A stretch of DNA of 64,000 nucleotides. Source: Lethocerus indicus. Its lineage: Eukaryota > Arthropoda > Insecta > Hemiptera > Belostomatidae. A program made the translations under genes and the position numbers. The notes under the pieces were generated by a model. It was not told where the DNA came from. It made no database searches and saw nothing but the letters and a program-made list of their open reading frames with translations. Of this stretch, positions 39,392 through 60,075 are shown piece after piece. How positions within the stretch are numbered: the first letter of the stretch is position 1; each line of letters starts with the position of its first letter. The DNA lies in the NCBI GenBank assembly GCA_019843655.1, contig JACDQD010000001.1:47488443-47552442 (forward strand), in the 5' to 3' direction.

Positions 39392-41046
39392 AAATATGAA
39401 TCATACTTAAATCTGCATAGCAGATGTGGATTTGTCAAGTTCATTGAACCATTTTTCAGTTACCTCTTCATTGTTCTGGTATAAGTTCATTGGAGTTGAC
39501 AGAATTCTTTATAAATGGTACAGGTCTGATGATGCGTAAGTTAATTATTATTTTGTTGTTTTTCCATTGTAATAATGGTTTACTGTGATAAGATGATTAG
39601 CATTCTTATAGTAAGAATATAGCGTTCTTGATTCTAATATATAAGATTGCTTAAACGGCATATAACATTAGAAAACTTATATAACATGATCCAGCAAGTA
39701 TATGATTCAAATTTATAGACGTGTCAAAAATATCTATTACTTTATACATGTAACTTTATAGATATAAGATAATATTTGCACAATATGTGAGGCTGCTGTG
39801 ATTTTATTTATCCATTTTTCCTTATATCTCTAATAATTACTGATATGATTGTGCATGAATTTTGAAGTGTATTGGCTTATATGTAAAATTGTAAAAAGCC
39901 TAAATCTAAAGCCAAATGAAATTCATGTCCATTTGCATTATTTACTACAATATTTAAAACTTCTCATCTCTTTGATTAGAATGTCTATTTTTTATTTTAT
40001 TTTTTATATAATTTTTTATTTTATTGACTTTGGATCATTAATATTAACAATGGGACCAAGGTAAATTAAACGCAATTCTTATTCAAAAACTAAAATTTAA
40101 AACATCCTAAAAACCTTAGGAGAACAGAACATTTGATTTCATTGAATTCATTTGAATTGTTATATATTTAGACTTAAATCATTTTCATTAAAGAATTTCC
40201 TTCCAATTCAAATAAAAATGTCTTCATGTTGTTTAATTATCTGTGTAGATCACTTTGTTTTTCCTTTCAGCTATTGTATATGTTAACAACCACTATGATT
40301 TTTATAGTACAAAACTAGAAAAATACAATTTTATATTTTTAATACCTTGTGGGTTCATTGTAATAATTTCCGACTTACGTTATACTTCTAAGAAACATTT
40401 TTCTCATAAATAGTATATTTTGACTTCAATTAAATTCAATTCACGACATCGAATTCTGAAGAAAATTATAAAAAATAAACTTAATAAGATATAGGAAATG
40501 AATAAAATCAAAAATCACCGATATTTAATTTATTTCTGTTTGTAATAAAATTCAATAGCATATTTTACCTCCTTCATTTAGTGGGGAATAAATGGGTGCA
40601 ATATATTGTTTCCTCCATTTCATTTTTATTCTGCTCGATGAACTACACAGTTACCGAATTAAGTCATTCTGTCTGAATTATTGTTCGATGTGTATTCCTT
40701 ATATAATTTTCACAACTATTTTAGAACTATTACTAATAATTATTTTCTACATTTAAAAAAATTAAATCTCAGTTGTTTGAAGTTGTAAGTAATAGGCCAG
40801 AATTTATCTACATGAAAAATATGACCTGGAGAGTATTGTTTTTTCAAGAGCATTTTTTCATTATCACTATCGTAAAATTAACAGTTTAATTTGATAAGAG
40901 AAGAATTCTACCTAAATATGTAAATATTTTATAACTCATTTTAAAAATTACTTATATAAATTTAATGTTAATTCAGCTATTGCAATAAACAAAACATTAT
41001 GTCAAATATCTACATTTCTTTAAATATTATTCATATAAAACATAAT
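39392..41046. other. Convergent CRTC/NDUFS4 3' region
   Basis: AT-rich, with no coding seen. Candidate CRTC poly(A) signals AATAAA lie at 40211, 40474 and 40501. The boundary between the two 3' untranslated regions cannot be placed from sequence. Confidence 0.6.
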
Positions 41047-43118
41047 TTACTTAGTAGAAACTCTAGTTCTTTTATCCCATGAAAAATTGAATCCATACGA
41101 TTTCACCTTGGGTTTTGTGGGTTTTTCTGTTTCAATAAACCATTGCCATCCATTCTTCTCACAAAAATCAATTGCACCATCTTTAGATTCAAAATGAAGT
41201 GCCATATTTGACAATGGATCTCCCCTGAAATAAATTGATTCCAAATATAATTTTCAATTGTTTTTAATGTACATTTTTGAGAAATAAGAACATAAACATA
41301 CGTGGAAGCCCATCCCATCAATGGGTTTTCCCATCTCTCTCTTGTTTCAAACTGCATTATCCACTGACCGACATTATCTGTACCTGACTGCATTGCATTT
41401 TTTGATGTTGTGGAAATTCTAACCCTCCGACCTTTAATATGCTCCTCTGGAACACCTGTAATTGGACTAAGCAGCTCCTTTAAAAAAAATCACAAAATCA
41501 ATTTTTGTAAAATAAAAGCAAATACTATCCTTGAAACTATTAAATTAAAACGTTAGTACTCTAGGGATATAATTTAGTATTGAATTTTAATTATTTGATG
41601 AAAAATAAAACAAACAATAGACTGATTAATGTAAGTTTCCACTAGCAACTTCGAATTATTGGAATTTGTCCCAAAAATGTTATTTTATTAATTGAAATAT
41701 TAATGTTTATTGAGGTTTACCACTAGAATCAAAATAGTATGAATCTCAAATGATCAGTTCTACACGACAACTGCAACATAATTTAATTTGCACCATGTGT
41801 TCGAACAGAGGTGGATGCAAATTGTTTGCAAATACAGGACATCACATATTGTTAAATAGTGGTCTCGAATTTTCCCCTTGTTAAGAACCCTAGTTTTAGA
41901 ATAAAAAGTTTTGAAGTGTTGGAATCATTCATTGAGCACTGAAATGCTGCAATCATGTCCTCACCTAGGGATTGAAGCCAGGTCCACTAGGTCAAAACCC
42001 AGTACGCAGCTGTCAATCCAAAATTTTATTGAGTATTCAAGAGTGCAGATAAAACAGTCCTTAATTCAGTAAATAAAATACAAAAATTCAATCAGAAAAT
42101 TATTGTGGAAGATGACACTAGACAGGCTTGTCTGAATACCTCCAGAAATGTATACAGTTATGAATATCTTTACTACTTCATAGCACATAACAAGAAGAAT
42201 ATAAGCTGTGATATCTATCCAGTATCTTTGCTCAAGATATATTTTCTATATACTTTTCTAATACAAATTTGTATTAACGAATCAAATTGCAAAGTAAAAA
42301 CAGAGATATCCTACTTTTGATAAATATATGTGAATTATTTCAGGAAACATCAATAATTTCATTCTCAATTGCTTTTCATAAAACAAAATGAAAAAAAAGA
42401 TTATTATAACTTAGATATATACAAAAGAAATTAAACTTACTCTTGCATTGACAGCAATATGACCTTTTTTTCTTGCAGCTTCTGCCTCTTTCATCATTTC
42501 ATCTGCCGTTGGAACTGCCTTAATTCTCGATACTTTATCATCACTAGCCAACTTATTTACGCTTAAGGAAAACGCCCGTGACCTATGCAAATAAATAAAT
42601 CACAAATTTCTCAAATGGAACATCCACTATCCTACCGATGACAAACACCATTTGTATCCTTTCTAAGGTTCCATTAACAGGTCAACCAAATTAGAAGATG
42701 ATAGTGGCAAGATAAAAAGAAGATTTTATAAATAGATATAATAAGTTCAATTCTAGGCAGTGCTTCTATGACATAAGATTGTCATTTGCCGAAGGCTCAA
42801 AAACCCTCTAAGGTTAAACAAATTATGTATTTGCACACTGATTGCAAATTGATATGAATGTACAGTAATTTAACACAACTTCCACTAGTTGTTTCATGAA
42901 TTTGCCCTATTTGAAAGTATAACAAAATATATAGTGAAATAGTTAAAGTAACTTACCTTACAAAAACAAATTTTTCTAATAAAAAGAATAATATTACAAA
43001 TATTGAAAATTAAAAATTGTTTAAATGACAGATACGTGTGAAAATTTAAAGATTCATACCAGGTATTTACGCTCCTTTTAAATACACCGCTCCCAGATTT
43101 AATTAATGCAAGTGCCAT
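41047..43118 (-). CDS. ND-18: NADH dehydrogenase (ubiquinone) iron-sulfur protein 4, mitochondrial (NDUFS4, 18 kDa)
   Basis: Four coding exons: 43118-43060, 42582-42441, 41477-41302, 41224-41047. The length is 555 nt and the product 184 aa, close to the usual length. The N-terminus ([20 protein letters not shown]) is basic and Ser-rich with no acidic residues, as expected for a mitochondrial presequence. The mature part has [14 protein letters not shown], then NAMQSGT, then the very conserved [20 protein letters not shown]. The C-terminus is [17 protein letters not shown], including the RVS motif proposed as a PKA site in mammals. It is an accessory subunit of the N-module of complex I, needed for assembly and stability. 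It is divergent from Art8, with 835 nt between the two start codons. Confidence 0.97.
41940..42035 (-). mobile_element. tRNA-derived SINE-like copy in NDUFS4 intron 2
   Basis: On the - strand CAGCTGCGTACTGGG (42012-41998) fits a Pol III A box. GGCTTCAATCCC (41979-41968) fits a B box at tRNA-like spacing. It is not a functional tRNA: no paired acceptor stem is seen. Confidence 0.5.
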
Positions 43119-43953
43119 TTTATATATATATATTATTAATTTATATATATACAATACAGTAGTCGGATATATACAGTGAAAAAAGAATGAATGAAATGAC
43201 TTATGGTGGCAACATAACCTGAAGTGATAGAGGTGGAAACTAAGGTGGAGAGTGTCCCTAGCGGTGGAGACCCGCCCAGGGCGCCAATTTCAGGGGGGCA
43301 AATCAGTTAGTAAATCATTCAAATCATAAGAAGGTTAGAAACAATGAGAAAAATATCGCTAAAATAAGAAGAACCAGAGGAAAAATACTACACGGCGATT
43401 CTAAAACTTTGTATTTGGCTTCCAGATTGATTCACTCTTCTAGACTGAACTCACTCTGAAATGGATTATTTTTTCTGTGCCTTACCACCTCATTTATAAT
43501 TTCTTCTAGTGGCCAAATTTAATCTCTCAACCTTTTCCTTTCAACCTATTTTTGTCCACATTCCCAGTTAATTCTACTGCTACGAAATAGTACTTTATTA
43601 TTGTTATCGATTCATAATATTATCGAAAAAACACAACAAAATTTGTGTAGCATTCTATGAAGTTTTAAAAATGATATACGGATTTTCGAAGGCGTGTAAG
43701 ACTCATTGAATTAATGGCGTCTTGGTTTTAACACAATTTATCGTAAATGTCAATATATAATTTTTGTAATACAATAATTAGTAATATATAATTTTTAAAA
43801 TATTACGATATGCAAATATAATATTTAATACGCAAAAATAGCACTAACATTTCGTCAAAGTTGTATGTTATTTATACATTAATAGGAAAATGCGATATTG
43901 TTCACTTGAGACAGTTGCCACCTTGAACGTAACGCACGTGCATTCTCAACAAA
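43119..43953. promoter_or_regulatory. Divergent NDUFS4/Art8 intergenic region, candidate bidirectional promoter
   Basis: Two head-to-head start codons are 835 nt apart. The stretch includes a sharply GC-rich patch at about 43240-43305 in an otherwise AT-rich sequence, and CG-containing sequence just upstream of the Art8 ATG (CGTAACGCACGTG). No core promoter motif is strong enough to place a start site. Confidence 0.4.
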
Positions 43954-45882
43954 ATGGATCAGCAGGAGAATGATTATTTTGTCAGTTACGAAAACATTAA
44001 GGTAATTATAGTAATTTAAAAAACATTTATGGAATTACTTCCAATTCCAAAGGAAATACATTACTTCCAGACAATTTTTTCCGTAAACGTAACCTTTGCC
44101 TTACTTGCATGACTAGTTATCTAAGAATATCTACCAACGTAATTTAAAATTAATCAAATTCTTCTATGGTATTTTCCCCCATATTGTTTAGTTGAGTTAC
44201 ATCAGGCAGTGATTTACTAAGATTTTTACTAATCTTTGTTTAGGTCCATGAGGTGATGCTCAAGGATTATGCCCGAATGTCAGCATATGAAAATGCCATA
44301 CAAGAGAACAAGGAAAAATTTATTGATCAAGTCATACTTGATGTTGGGGCTGGCACAGGTGCTTATATTATGAAATATTGTTACATGTATATTGTGAATA
44401 CATATATATATATATATTTATATCTTAGTGTATTAATAATTGTGCAGGATTTCTTTCGTTTGAAAAGTTTTCATGAATTGATTGATAATTTTTTCTATAG
44501 GAATATTATCCCTCATGTGTGCTAGAGTTGGTGCAAAGAAAGTATACGCAGTAGAAGGCAGTTCTTATTTGTCTTCTCTATGTTCTCAAGTTGTTAAGGA
44601 TAACAATTTCGAAAATATTATTGAGGTAAGAGATATATAATATTAGGTTACTTATTTATATTGTTAGATCATTTTATTATTTTATTCTTCGTATTTAAAA
44701 AATATTGTTTATAGAAAAAAATTGATAATAGAGCTAACTGTAGTATGTAAAAATCTATTACCGGTGACCGTATCTACCACGCCTCAGTGACTGAGAGCAT
44801 TGAGCTCCTTGGGGCCCAGAGGTCAGCAGTAAAACTAAGTACAATACCGACCATTACCCTATTGTAACCATTTATAAACAGGAGAAAACTACATAGATAA
44901 ATAGTTTAAACAAAAATATTTTAAGTTTATAAATTAATTAAAACATTCAACAACTGGTGTTCCATGAAGTAATATCAGATTTCAAGAACTTAATTTCTTC
45001 TTTAAGGTAATTAATTCAGGTTTAATTTACATTTGTTATATATTTGTAAGCAGTTAACTGTTTATTAGTGTTTTCATTTCAGTACCTTCTGGAAGTTTTA
45101 TAATTAAAGAATTTTTTATATTTCTGTTATTTTTTTCATAAAAATTCCCTTACTTCCAGGTATATCAGGGGGATATAGAGAAGATAGACATTCCAGAGAA
45201 AGTCGATGTGATAATTTCGGAATTCATGGGGCACTATCTCCTTCATGAGGGGATGTTGGAAAGTGTGCTTAGTGCCCGAAAATATTTGAAGGAAGGCGGT
45301 TTGATGTTTCCTGAAAAGTGCCAAATATACGCAGCATTTTGCGAAATTCCGGAATTGTTTAAGTTCTGGAGGAATGTGAGTGATTTTAACTTCAGTGCTG
45401 TTGGCTTGTCATACAGGAACACGTTGGCTAACAAGCCTCACATAATGAACATTGATCATAGAAATGTACTTTCGAAGAGTTCAATCGTTGCAACAATCTG
45501 CTTATACGATACACATCCTTCAGAGCTAAAATTGATCGAAAATGATGTATTCACCATTGCAAAAGAAGACGGAGTAGTCCAAGGATTGTGCATCTGGTTC
45601 GATGTATTTTTTCCAGGTGGATCTGCCTTGTCAACCTCGCCGTCGAAGCCAGTAACACATTGGAAGCAGACTATTATTCCATTCCCTGAAGAATATTTTA
45701 TTGAGAAAAATGAGGCGCTGGTTTGCAAGCTCTCGTTTGTCAATAATGACAAACGTAAATATACTATTAGTGTCGAACTAAAAGATGCCAATGACATGGA
45801 ACACCCTATTCCTTGCTCTTGCATTTTGATGAAATGTGTAGTAGGGAAAGCTTATTATGAATCGTTACTTGGTGACAAGTAA
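43954..45882 (+). CDS. Art8: Protein arginine N-methyltransferase, Art8-like (PRMT6-related, type I fold)
   Basis: Four coding exons: 43954-44001, 44244-44358, 44501-44625, 45160-45882. The length is 1011 nt and the product 336 aa. SAM-binding motif I is VILDVGAGTGILSLMCA (from residue 46), followed by VYAVEGS. The double-E loop is SEFMGHYLLHE, with Glu117 and Glu126, and the THW loop is at 262-264. The C-terminus EHPIPCSCILMKC and GLCIWFDVFFPGG resemble insect Art8 more than Art1 or Art4. The enzyme would transfer methyl groups from SAM to arginine side chains. Phe118 replaces the usual Trp of SEWMGY, and His121 replaces Tyr, so substrate or product preference may differ. The last exon holds two thirds of the protein. 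AATAAA at 46604 is a possible poly(A) signal. Confidence 0.9.
44765..44875 (+). mobile_element. Possible SINE-like fragment in Art8 intron 3
   Basis: GC-richer patch with CTCAGTGACTGAGAGCATTGAG, similar to the A-box region of the clear SINE head at 55411. The B box is not recognisable. Confidence 0.3.
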
Positions 45883-48475
45883 AGGTATTCTGAGGGTTTT
45901 ATTAATTTAATTTTTTTTTTAAATGAAACTGTGATATTTATTGTGCCTGGATTTATATATTTGATTATGCTAGATGAAGAAAATAATAATTGTATATTAA
46001 ACTTTTTTTTAAAACTGGCATCACTTTCTTCTCCTATCTTATTTTCTTATGTAGTATTGACACAATTTTTTATTTATGTAGAGAAATAGTATCTACCTGC
46101 ATAACAGATAATTGCAGTCTATTTGCACTATAAAAGAAAAGATATAACAATAACTAGTATATAGATTGTCATTAGCTTAATGTTATTAATGATTGTTATT
46201 ATATGGAAGAAAAAATGTATGACAGAAGAGTGAAAAAGAAAATTTTGGTATGTGTTATACATAAACTAGTGAAACTTTTATGATGAATGACAAAAGTTAA
46301 AGGAAATGACTTCCATTAAAAAATGTATGTGTGGAATGTTAACATGGGGGATGAATATTCTTTTTGAACTGGAGTTATAACTAAACAAGAACTTATATTT
46401 AAAAAAAAGAAACACTCATATCTAAAACCCAACATGCAGCAGCTTTTTTTATTATTATAGATGACAAAAATTATACTTTTAGACTCTCATTAACGCTGAA
46501 GTCTTCCTTTTAATAATTTGTGGTTACATTTCATTAAATATTTGTCTGTTGCTTTTGATAGAGTAGAAGAAACAGCACTGAAGTCTTGGCTTTTATCATA
46601 TTAAATAAAATGGACATTGCAATAATTTCATTTTATTGTACTATTGTAACATTCTATGAAGTTTTAAAAAATGATTATGCAACCATGAAAAGTATTTTAG
46701 TGTATGATAAACATAAACTGAAATGGGCACATTACTTTCCACCCAGTTCAAAGACTAGATAGACATTCCCAAATATGAAATGTGTTTATGACCCATATTT
46801 ACATGATTACCATAAGAACACAGATAATGGGAATGTTCAAAAAATGCTCTTAAGTATTACATTTTTTGAAAGTTCAATTTTGAAAACTATCAACAATGGT
46901 CTTAAACATAAAGGAAATTAGCATGTAACATGTCTAATTGCTAATTTTTCTAGATTGAAGCAAGAAAATCAGTTTCATGGAACAAGCGTGAACAATTTTG
47001 AACTGAATTTACATTTTATTTACCCTGACAGAGATAAGAACTGTATGCAGCACTTTCTTCACTAGATTTATAAATTTTTGATACTGTTTATATTATTCTA
47101 TGAGATATCGTGAATAATGCGTTTTTGATTATTGTAAAATATAAAAATAGCAATGTATTTCCTTTAGATTGAGCATATTACTACAGAAATAGAACAAATT
47201 TTATCATTTCAGTGGGCTCATTGAGGAATATTATAATGTTCCAGATGGCTATATATAAAGAGGTTAATCGCACGATTTTTAATTATAGGAATGAGATCTA
47301 TGCTTCTGAAAACAAAATTTTTTTGGATTCATGCGAATAATTTTATTTTTCTAACTTATTCAAACTAATTTATTCCTTACTCAAAGTACGGATATTAAGA
47401 TTTAGCCAAATACTTATTCGAATGAAATATATATTGCAGTCAGTTTTTGGTGGCAGTGGTTGTGCTTACTGTTAACCAAATAGTATTTTCTTATTTAATA
47501 AAAGTAAAAAATATATAATATTTTTTTTGTTTAATGTCTCTAGGTGTAATTAAAATAAAATTAATCGCGAGAATTTGGTTTATATCGTTTCGATTCTCCA
47601 TTAGAATTTAGCAGTGCTTGCAGTGATCGATATAGCTGTTAGTAGGTTTTATTCCGGTTGTGCATCTTTGACAGTTTTCGTGGTCATCTGCTCGATTCAA
47701 ACAAAATTATGAATGTTCGGAAAATGTGCACAAGTTTAAATGGTGCATCTCATTAACAGTTCAATCGTATCGTTCAGTGTAAGTTAATCTGAATTTTTAA
47801 GAACGATACTATTCTACCGTGTTAACGTCGGTTTGTTAACGTTTAGTTTTTAAGAATTTCATGTGGACTACGAGTGTAGTAACGAGCATTTCATTCCTGT
47901 TCATGTAGTGCTGAATTATATTCTTAAACAGTATTTATATATACATAACACATGCATATGTATACTCAAGGCACACACACACACACACACACAACACACA
48001 CATGCACACTCAAACACATATGTATGTGGAGTGTTTAATTATAATCTAGGATGAACACAGCAATGAATTAAATTATTGGGGCTAATTAAAGTGTTGTTTT
48101 CATAATTTTTTCCTGTACGTTATATTTGCTATATACAATTTTAGTATTGAAATAATCTTGACATGATGAGTTCACATACTATGTGCACTGCTTTTGCAGT
48201 TTAAGTTCAATGTCTTTTGCTCTGAGAAGTATCAATTGTATTTTATTTCTGTAATATGGAAATAAATTTTAAACTTTTAATATGAATGAACGGATACGTC
48301 TCGCAAATGTATACAGTTGCTTTCTTTAATTCGTATCAATCATTTGTAACTTTTTTATTAGTTTTTAAATAGACCACTATTAAGTTAATATTAAATATAT
48401 AAAATTGATATTAAATCATTTTATTAAATTTGTATCTCATTTTTGTAATTTAACTGATTCATTTTGATTGTTCAG
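45883..48475. other. Art8 3' flank and Btk29A upstream region
   Basis: No coding exon is seen. The Art8 3' untranslated region probably ends near AATAAA 46604-46609. 47570-47860 is richer in CG than its surroundings and may hold the Btk29A promoter and first untranslated exon. A CA-rich microsatellite lies at 47971-48017. Confidence 0.45.
47971..48017. repeat. (CA)n microsatellite
   Basis: CA repeat with a few interruptions (AACACACACATGCACACTC). Confidence 0.85.
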
Positions 48476-48548
48476 AATTTTAGTGGACAAGGTGATTTCA
48501 AGCTTACCTGTGAACTGGCTGAAGTGTAACTGTTACAATTATGAATTT
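48476..48548 (+). other. Candidate Btk29A 5' exon (untranslated or N-terminal extension)
   Basis: The segment has a good acceptor (TTGATTGTTCAG) and a perfect GTAAGT donor. Spliced to 50388, it creates a short upstream reading frame from ATG 48541. That frame runs 8 codons and ends in a TGA overlapping the second in-frame ATG of the kinase. The same exon is also open in the kinase frame, so an N-terminal extension starting further upstream is possible. Confidence 0.45.
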
Positions 48549-50387
48549 GTAAGTCATTTATTATTTTAGTGTTAAATTTGAAATGTTTTTAGAGAGGGGA
48601 CTAGTATGTTATATTAAATGATGGAAGAAATAAAAACAAAATAGGAAGTAGCCCCTTAAATGATATTTATTACTATAAGAATGAGACTTGGAGGAAAAAA
48701 GATTGATGCTAAGAAGATAATTAGGAGTTCTTCCAGTATTTCTTGCTTCAAGCATTGAGATCTTGTTTTCCCGTTTTGATAGTATCCTCTTTATGATAGT
48801 TACTGTCGTATTTTAAGGTGTTTTGCATTATTCCATCAAACACTATCTCTGTTAATTGATCATTTGTTTTTATTACAAGGCGTTACTATGTCATCGTTGT
48901 TTAGATAAGAAATATTCTAAATGTTGTTCTGTGTATTACTTGGTTTTACATTTTTTATCCATCTTTAACCACTATTCCCAAAACATTTTATTGTAAGTTA
49001 GTTTAATGTGAGTTCGGAGCTGTGAAGAATAATAAAACAGTATTATTGTACACCATTGGCTGTATTACGTTTAGGATTGTTTGAATTATTGGTCTTAGTT
49101 TTATCATATAAGGGGATATAGACAAAAATAAATATAAATAATTATTTATTTAAGTTGTCATTGTATGGAGAAATTAAATTGTGAGATACGGGAGTAAAAG
49201 CAACTGCTATATGTTGAAAAAAACATAAATGAAATATTGCCCATTATAAATATATGAGTAAGAATGGAAATATAAAATGGCGGATAGATATATTATTGGT
49301 CAATTGATATATATGAAAGAGATGTATAGGATGTTGAGGATTGCTTAAGCAAAGGAAAAAAATTGTAATACATAGCATAATATGTTTATTGTAATAAATA
49401 TTTTTCTTGGTTCTTGAGTATTTTAGGTCGTAAGTGGTGATTAAAATTATGTTACAAAATGGTGGTGGTTATTTTTTCTTCAAGTCATCATTATATAATA
49501 GTAGAACATCATCAGCATTCATTTGATTTCTTTTCTTCTTGAAGACACTAAATGTTTTTTATATGAATGTCACTTCATAACAGAGACATAAAATAATACT
49601 GATTATGAGAATTCAACAGTAACCCTGATGGCTAGTTATAGCTTCTTAAGTGAATCTTTTTCTGAGTAAATTTGTGTTGAAAAGTTAATTTTGACCATTG
49701 ATGTGGACTTGTATTATAACTACATTTGTTAGTGAAACACCTGGGTAAAAAGGAAGATTGTAGCAATCAGTTCATCATTTAGTGAGCTATTTTACAAACT
49801 TTTGTATCTTTTATATCACTTACATTACTCAGTTTAGGTTCTAGAAAGAAAATATTTAAAAAAGCGCTGAAGTAGGTACAAATCTCACTCTCTGTAGTAA
49901 AATAGTAGTAGTTAGATATATATTGTTTTTAAAATATGTAAAGCAAACAAGAAATACATTAATACTCACTTACCCAGAATTTTAGCTGATTTTTTGTTTA
50001 CATTTTCATTAAGGATATTGCAGCTATTCAATGTATTTGCATATGTATGTGCATTTGTGTGTGTGTGTGTGAGTGTCTGTACATAGCAGCTTTCGTGTGC
50101 ATTGCTCGTGCATGTTTGCGTGTGTGACAAGGAAGGATAAAAAAAAGTTTTATTTAGTTTTCACATTCTTAATCCGTTTATTTATTTATATTTATTTTAT
50201 TTTTAGGTAATCCAAAATATTTGTTGCATGCAGTGATTCAAATGAAAAGATAGATAATACTTTTGCTTTTTTGTATTTTTTCTTTCTTGTTTTATATGAA
50301 ACAATGGGAGGCCATCATTTTTTTGTCACTCGTCATTCCTTTAGAACTATTATGGCTATTTAATTGAAGAAGTGCTTTTACCTTCAG
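48549..50387. other. AT-rich putative first intron of Btk29A
   Basis: No coding exon is recognised. It includes a short TG-rich microsatellite near 50046-50125. It ends at the acceptor TACCTTCAG before the PH-domain exon. Confidence 0.5.
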
Positions 50388-50396
50388 GATCATGAA

Positions 50397-57737
<7,341 letters not shown>

Positions 57738-58470
57738 CATTTTTCTGGGGATATCTGTCCCGGATTTAGTGTTTAAGGAAAATTAAGCAGCACTATTACT
57801 GCCTGAGTTGTATTAATAAGTATGCATATTTTGTAAATATTTCAAGCTTGTGTTATAATTAGATTATTTTGAATGGGAGTTTCAATTTGACTGTTCTTAT
57901 AAATCACATCTATTTTGCATTTAGGCCTCAACTGAAATTTAAATATGTATAAACAATTATTGGTTTATGTTTGCTTCTTAAATTTTGTTTCTAATAAATG
58001 TGCATACGAACAATTAATTGCTATAATTGTTCAACATCATGTATGGCATTGTGATAACCATAAATGAGCATTTAAAAACATTAGCTCGTAATTTATGAAT
58101 TCTAGAGGTGAAATATAGGAGTAATTAATGGAAAAGTGCATTGAATATTTAAAAACAGTTCAAAAGGAATTAGTCAATGGGTTTTTAAATGTCAGTGCAG
58201 TGAATTTTGAATATCTCTATGATGCTTGTCAGTAAACAATTATTTTAAAAAGCTTTCTTATTACTTGTTTTAACAACAAAATTGAAAATATTTGCTTTTA
58301 ATTTATTAAAATTAAACTAAGACATTTCGGGAAATTAAATTTATTCTTGATTATTTTTATATAAACCCACATTGAAAATCTGATGCTTAAAAACATTCCA
58401 GTAAGAATATTAATATTTCTTGTACTTCGTTTTAATTATTGTAACATGTACATGACATTTAGATGATATA

Positions 58471-58710
<240 letters not shown>

Positions 58711-60014
58711 TGTTGCTCATAAATTTATCATTTAAGTAATATTAATGTGATTTTTAACTCTATAAATAACAGCAATTTTAATCATTTATCTGATATAAAC
58801 TGGATATTATAGAATATGAAAATAATAATTATTATTATTATTAAAACATACGTAGTCCTTTTTTATATACTTAATGATTTTTAGAAATACAATGTAGTAT
58901 ATACTGCAAAAATCATGCTTTGATGTCCTCTGTATTCCTTAAACAGGGTCTATTAGCATAAAATCTTTAACTATGAAAGAAAAATGAAATCTATATCACA
59001 GTATGGTTGGTGTCAATGGTATTTTTTATAATATGCCTGATGTGAGCTTCTGTTTATAACTTGATATAATCAAAACTTCTTATAATAATCTTACATTCAT
59101 AATCATTCCTTTTACAATTTATTCAATTAAATTAATCACCCCAATTTCCTCTTCTTTAGTCATATAAGCTTTATAATGACTACATTATTGTTCATTATAT
59201 CATAATTAATGCAGTCAACACATTCTTCCAAACTTTTGTTTTGTTTAGTAGAATGTTATATTACACATAATACAATTACTCAGTTGTAAAGTATAATTTT
59301 TTAAGTGCCGCTGTTTTTGTTTTCAGTTTCATTAGTAACTTACATTACAGTATTCATTTTTCATTTGAATTATTGTTAAGCCTGTTTTACTTTAGAATGA
59401 AATCAATTTTTGATAAAAAATGAGTTTAGATGTATTATATAGTGATAATTCTTTTGGGACACAAGATTGAACTAAGAAGTATTTACCTTGTGATTAATGA
59501 AGGTTCTTAATGGTATGACTAAAACATTCCATTCATAATGTAATTAAGAACATAGCTGATCTATTTAGTTAGGTTTCAAATTTGAGGTATAGTGATCTTT
59601 TAGTTTAACACACATTAGTAAAACTGATATTGTAATTGAATGCATAGTCTGAATAGATTTCAGTAAATCATTAAACCAGGTATTAGTCTTTCATAGCTCA
59701 ATGGACTTTAGCTCTTTTTTAAGTAAAGCCACAAATGTATTATATTTCCATTCTGTTCCACTCTAGTGTGGTTTATTATGATCAAAATTACTTTGTTTTA
59801 ATAATTTCAAATATCTTAAATGAATGCATTTTTGAAATGTGAACAATGCATCTCATATATCAAAAAGACTTGTACAGTTTTATATAGTGAAAAATTGTTT
59901 CTCTTCAAACTAAATTGTTTGTCATCAACTGATATTGATGCATAGAAAATATGTAATTGCTGAATGTGCTTAACGCTTTCTATAATGTATATGATATATT
60001 TCAGTATTACATTG

Positions 60015-60015
<1 letters not shown>

Positions 60016-60073
<58 letters not shown>
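60016..60073. repeat. (AT)n microsatellite
   Basis: Pure AT dinucleotide run of about 58 nt. Confidence 0.95.

Positions 60074-60075
<2 letters not shown>

Noticed and set aside
45456..45824. 122-codon - strand frame
   Set aside because: Antisense shadow of the large last exon of the Art8-like gene.
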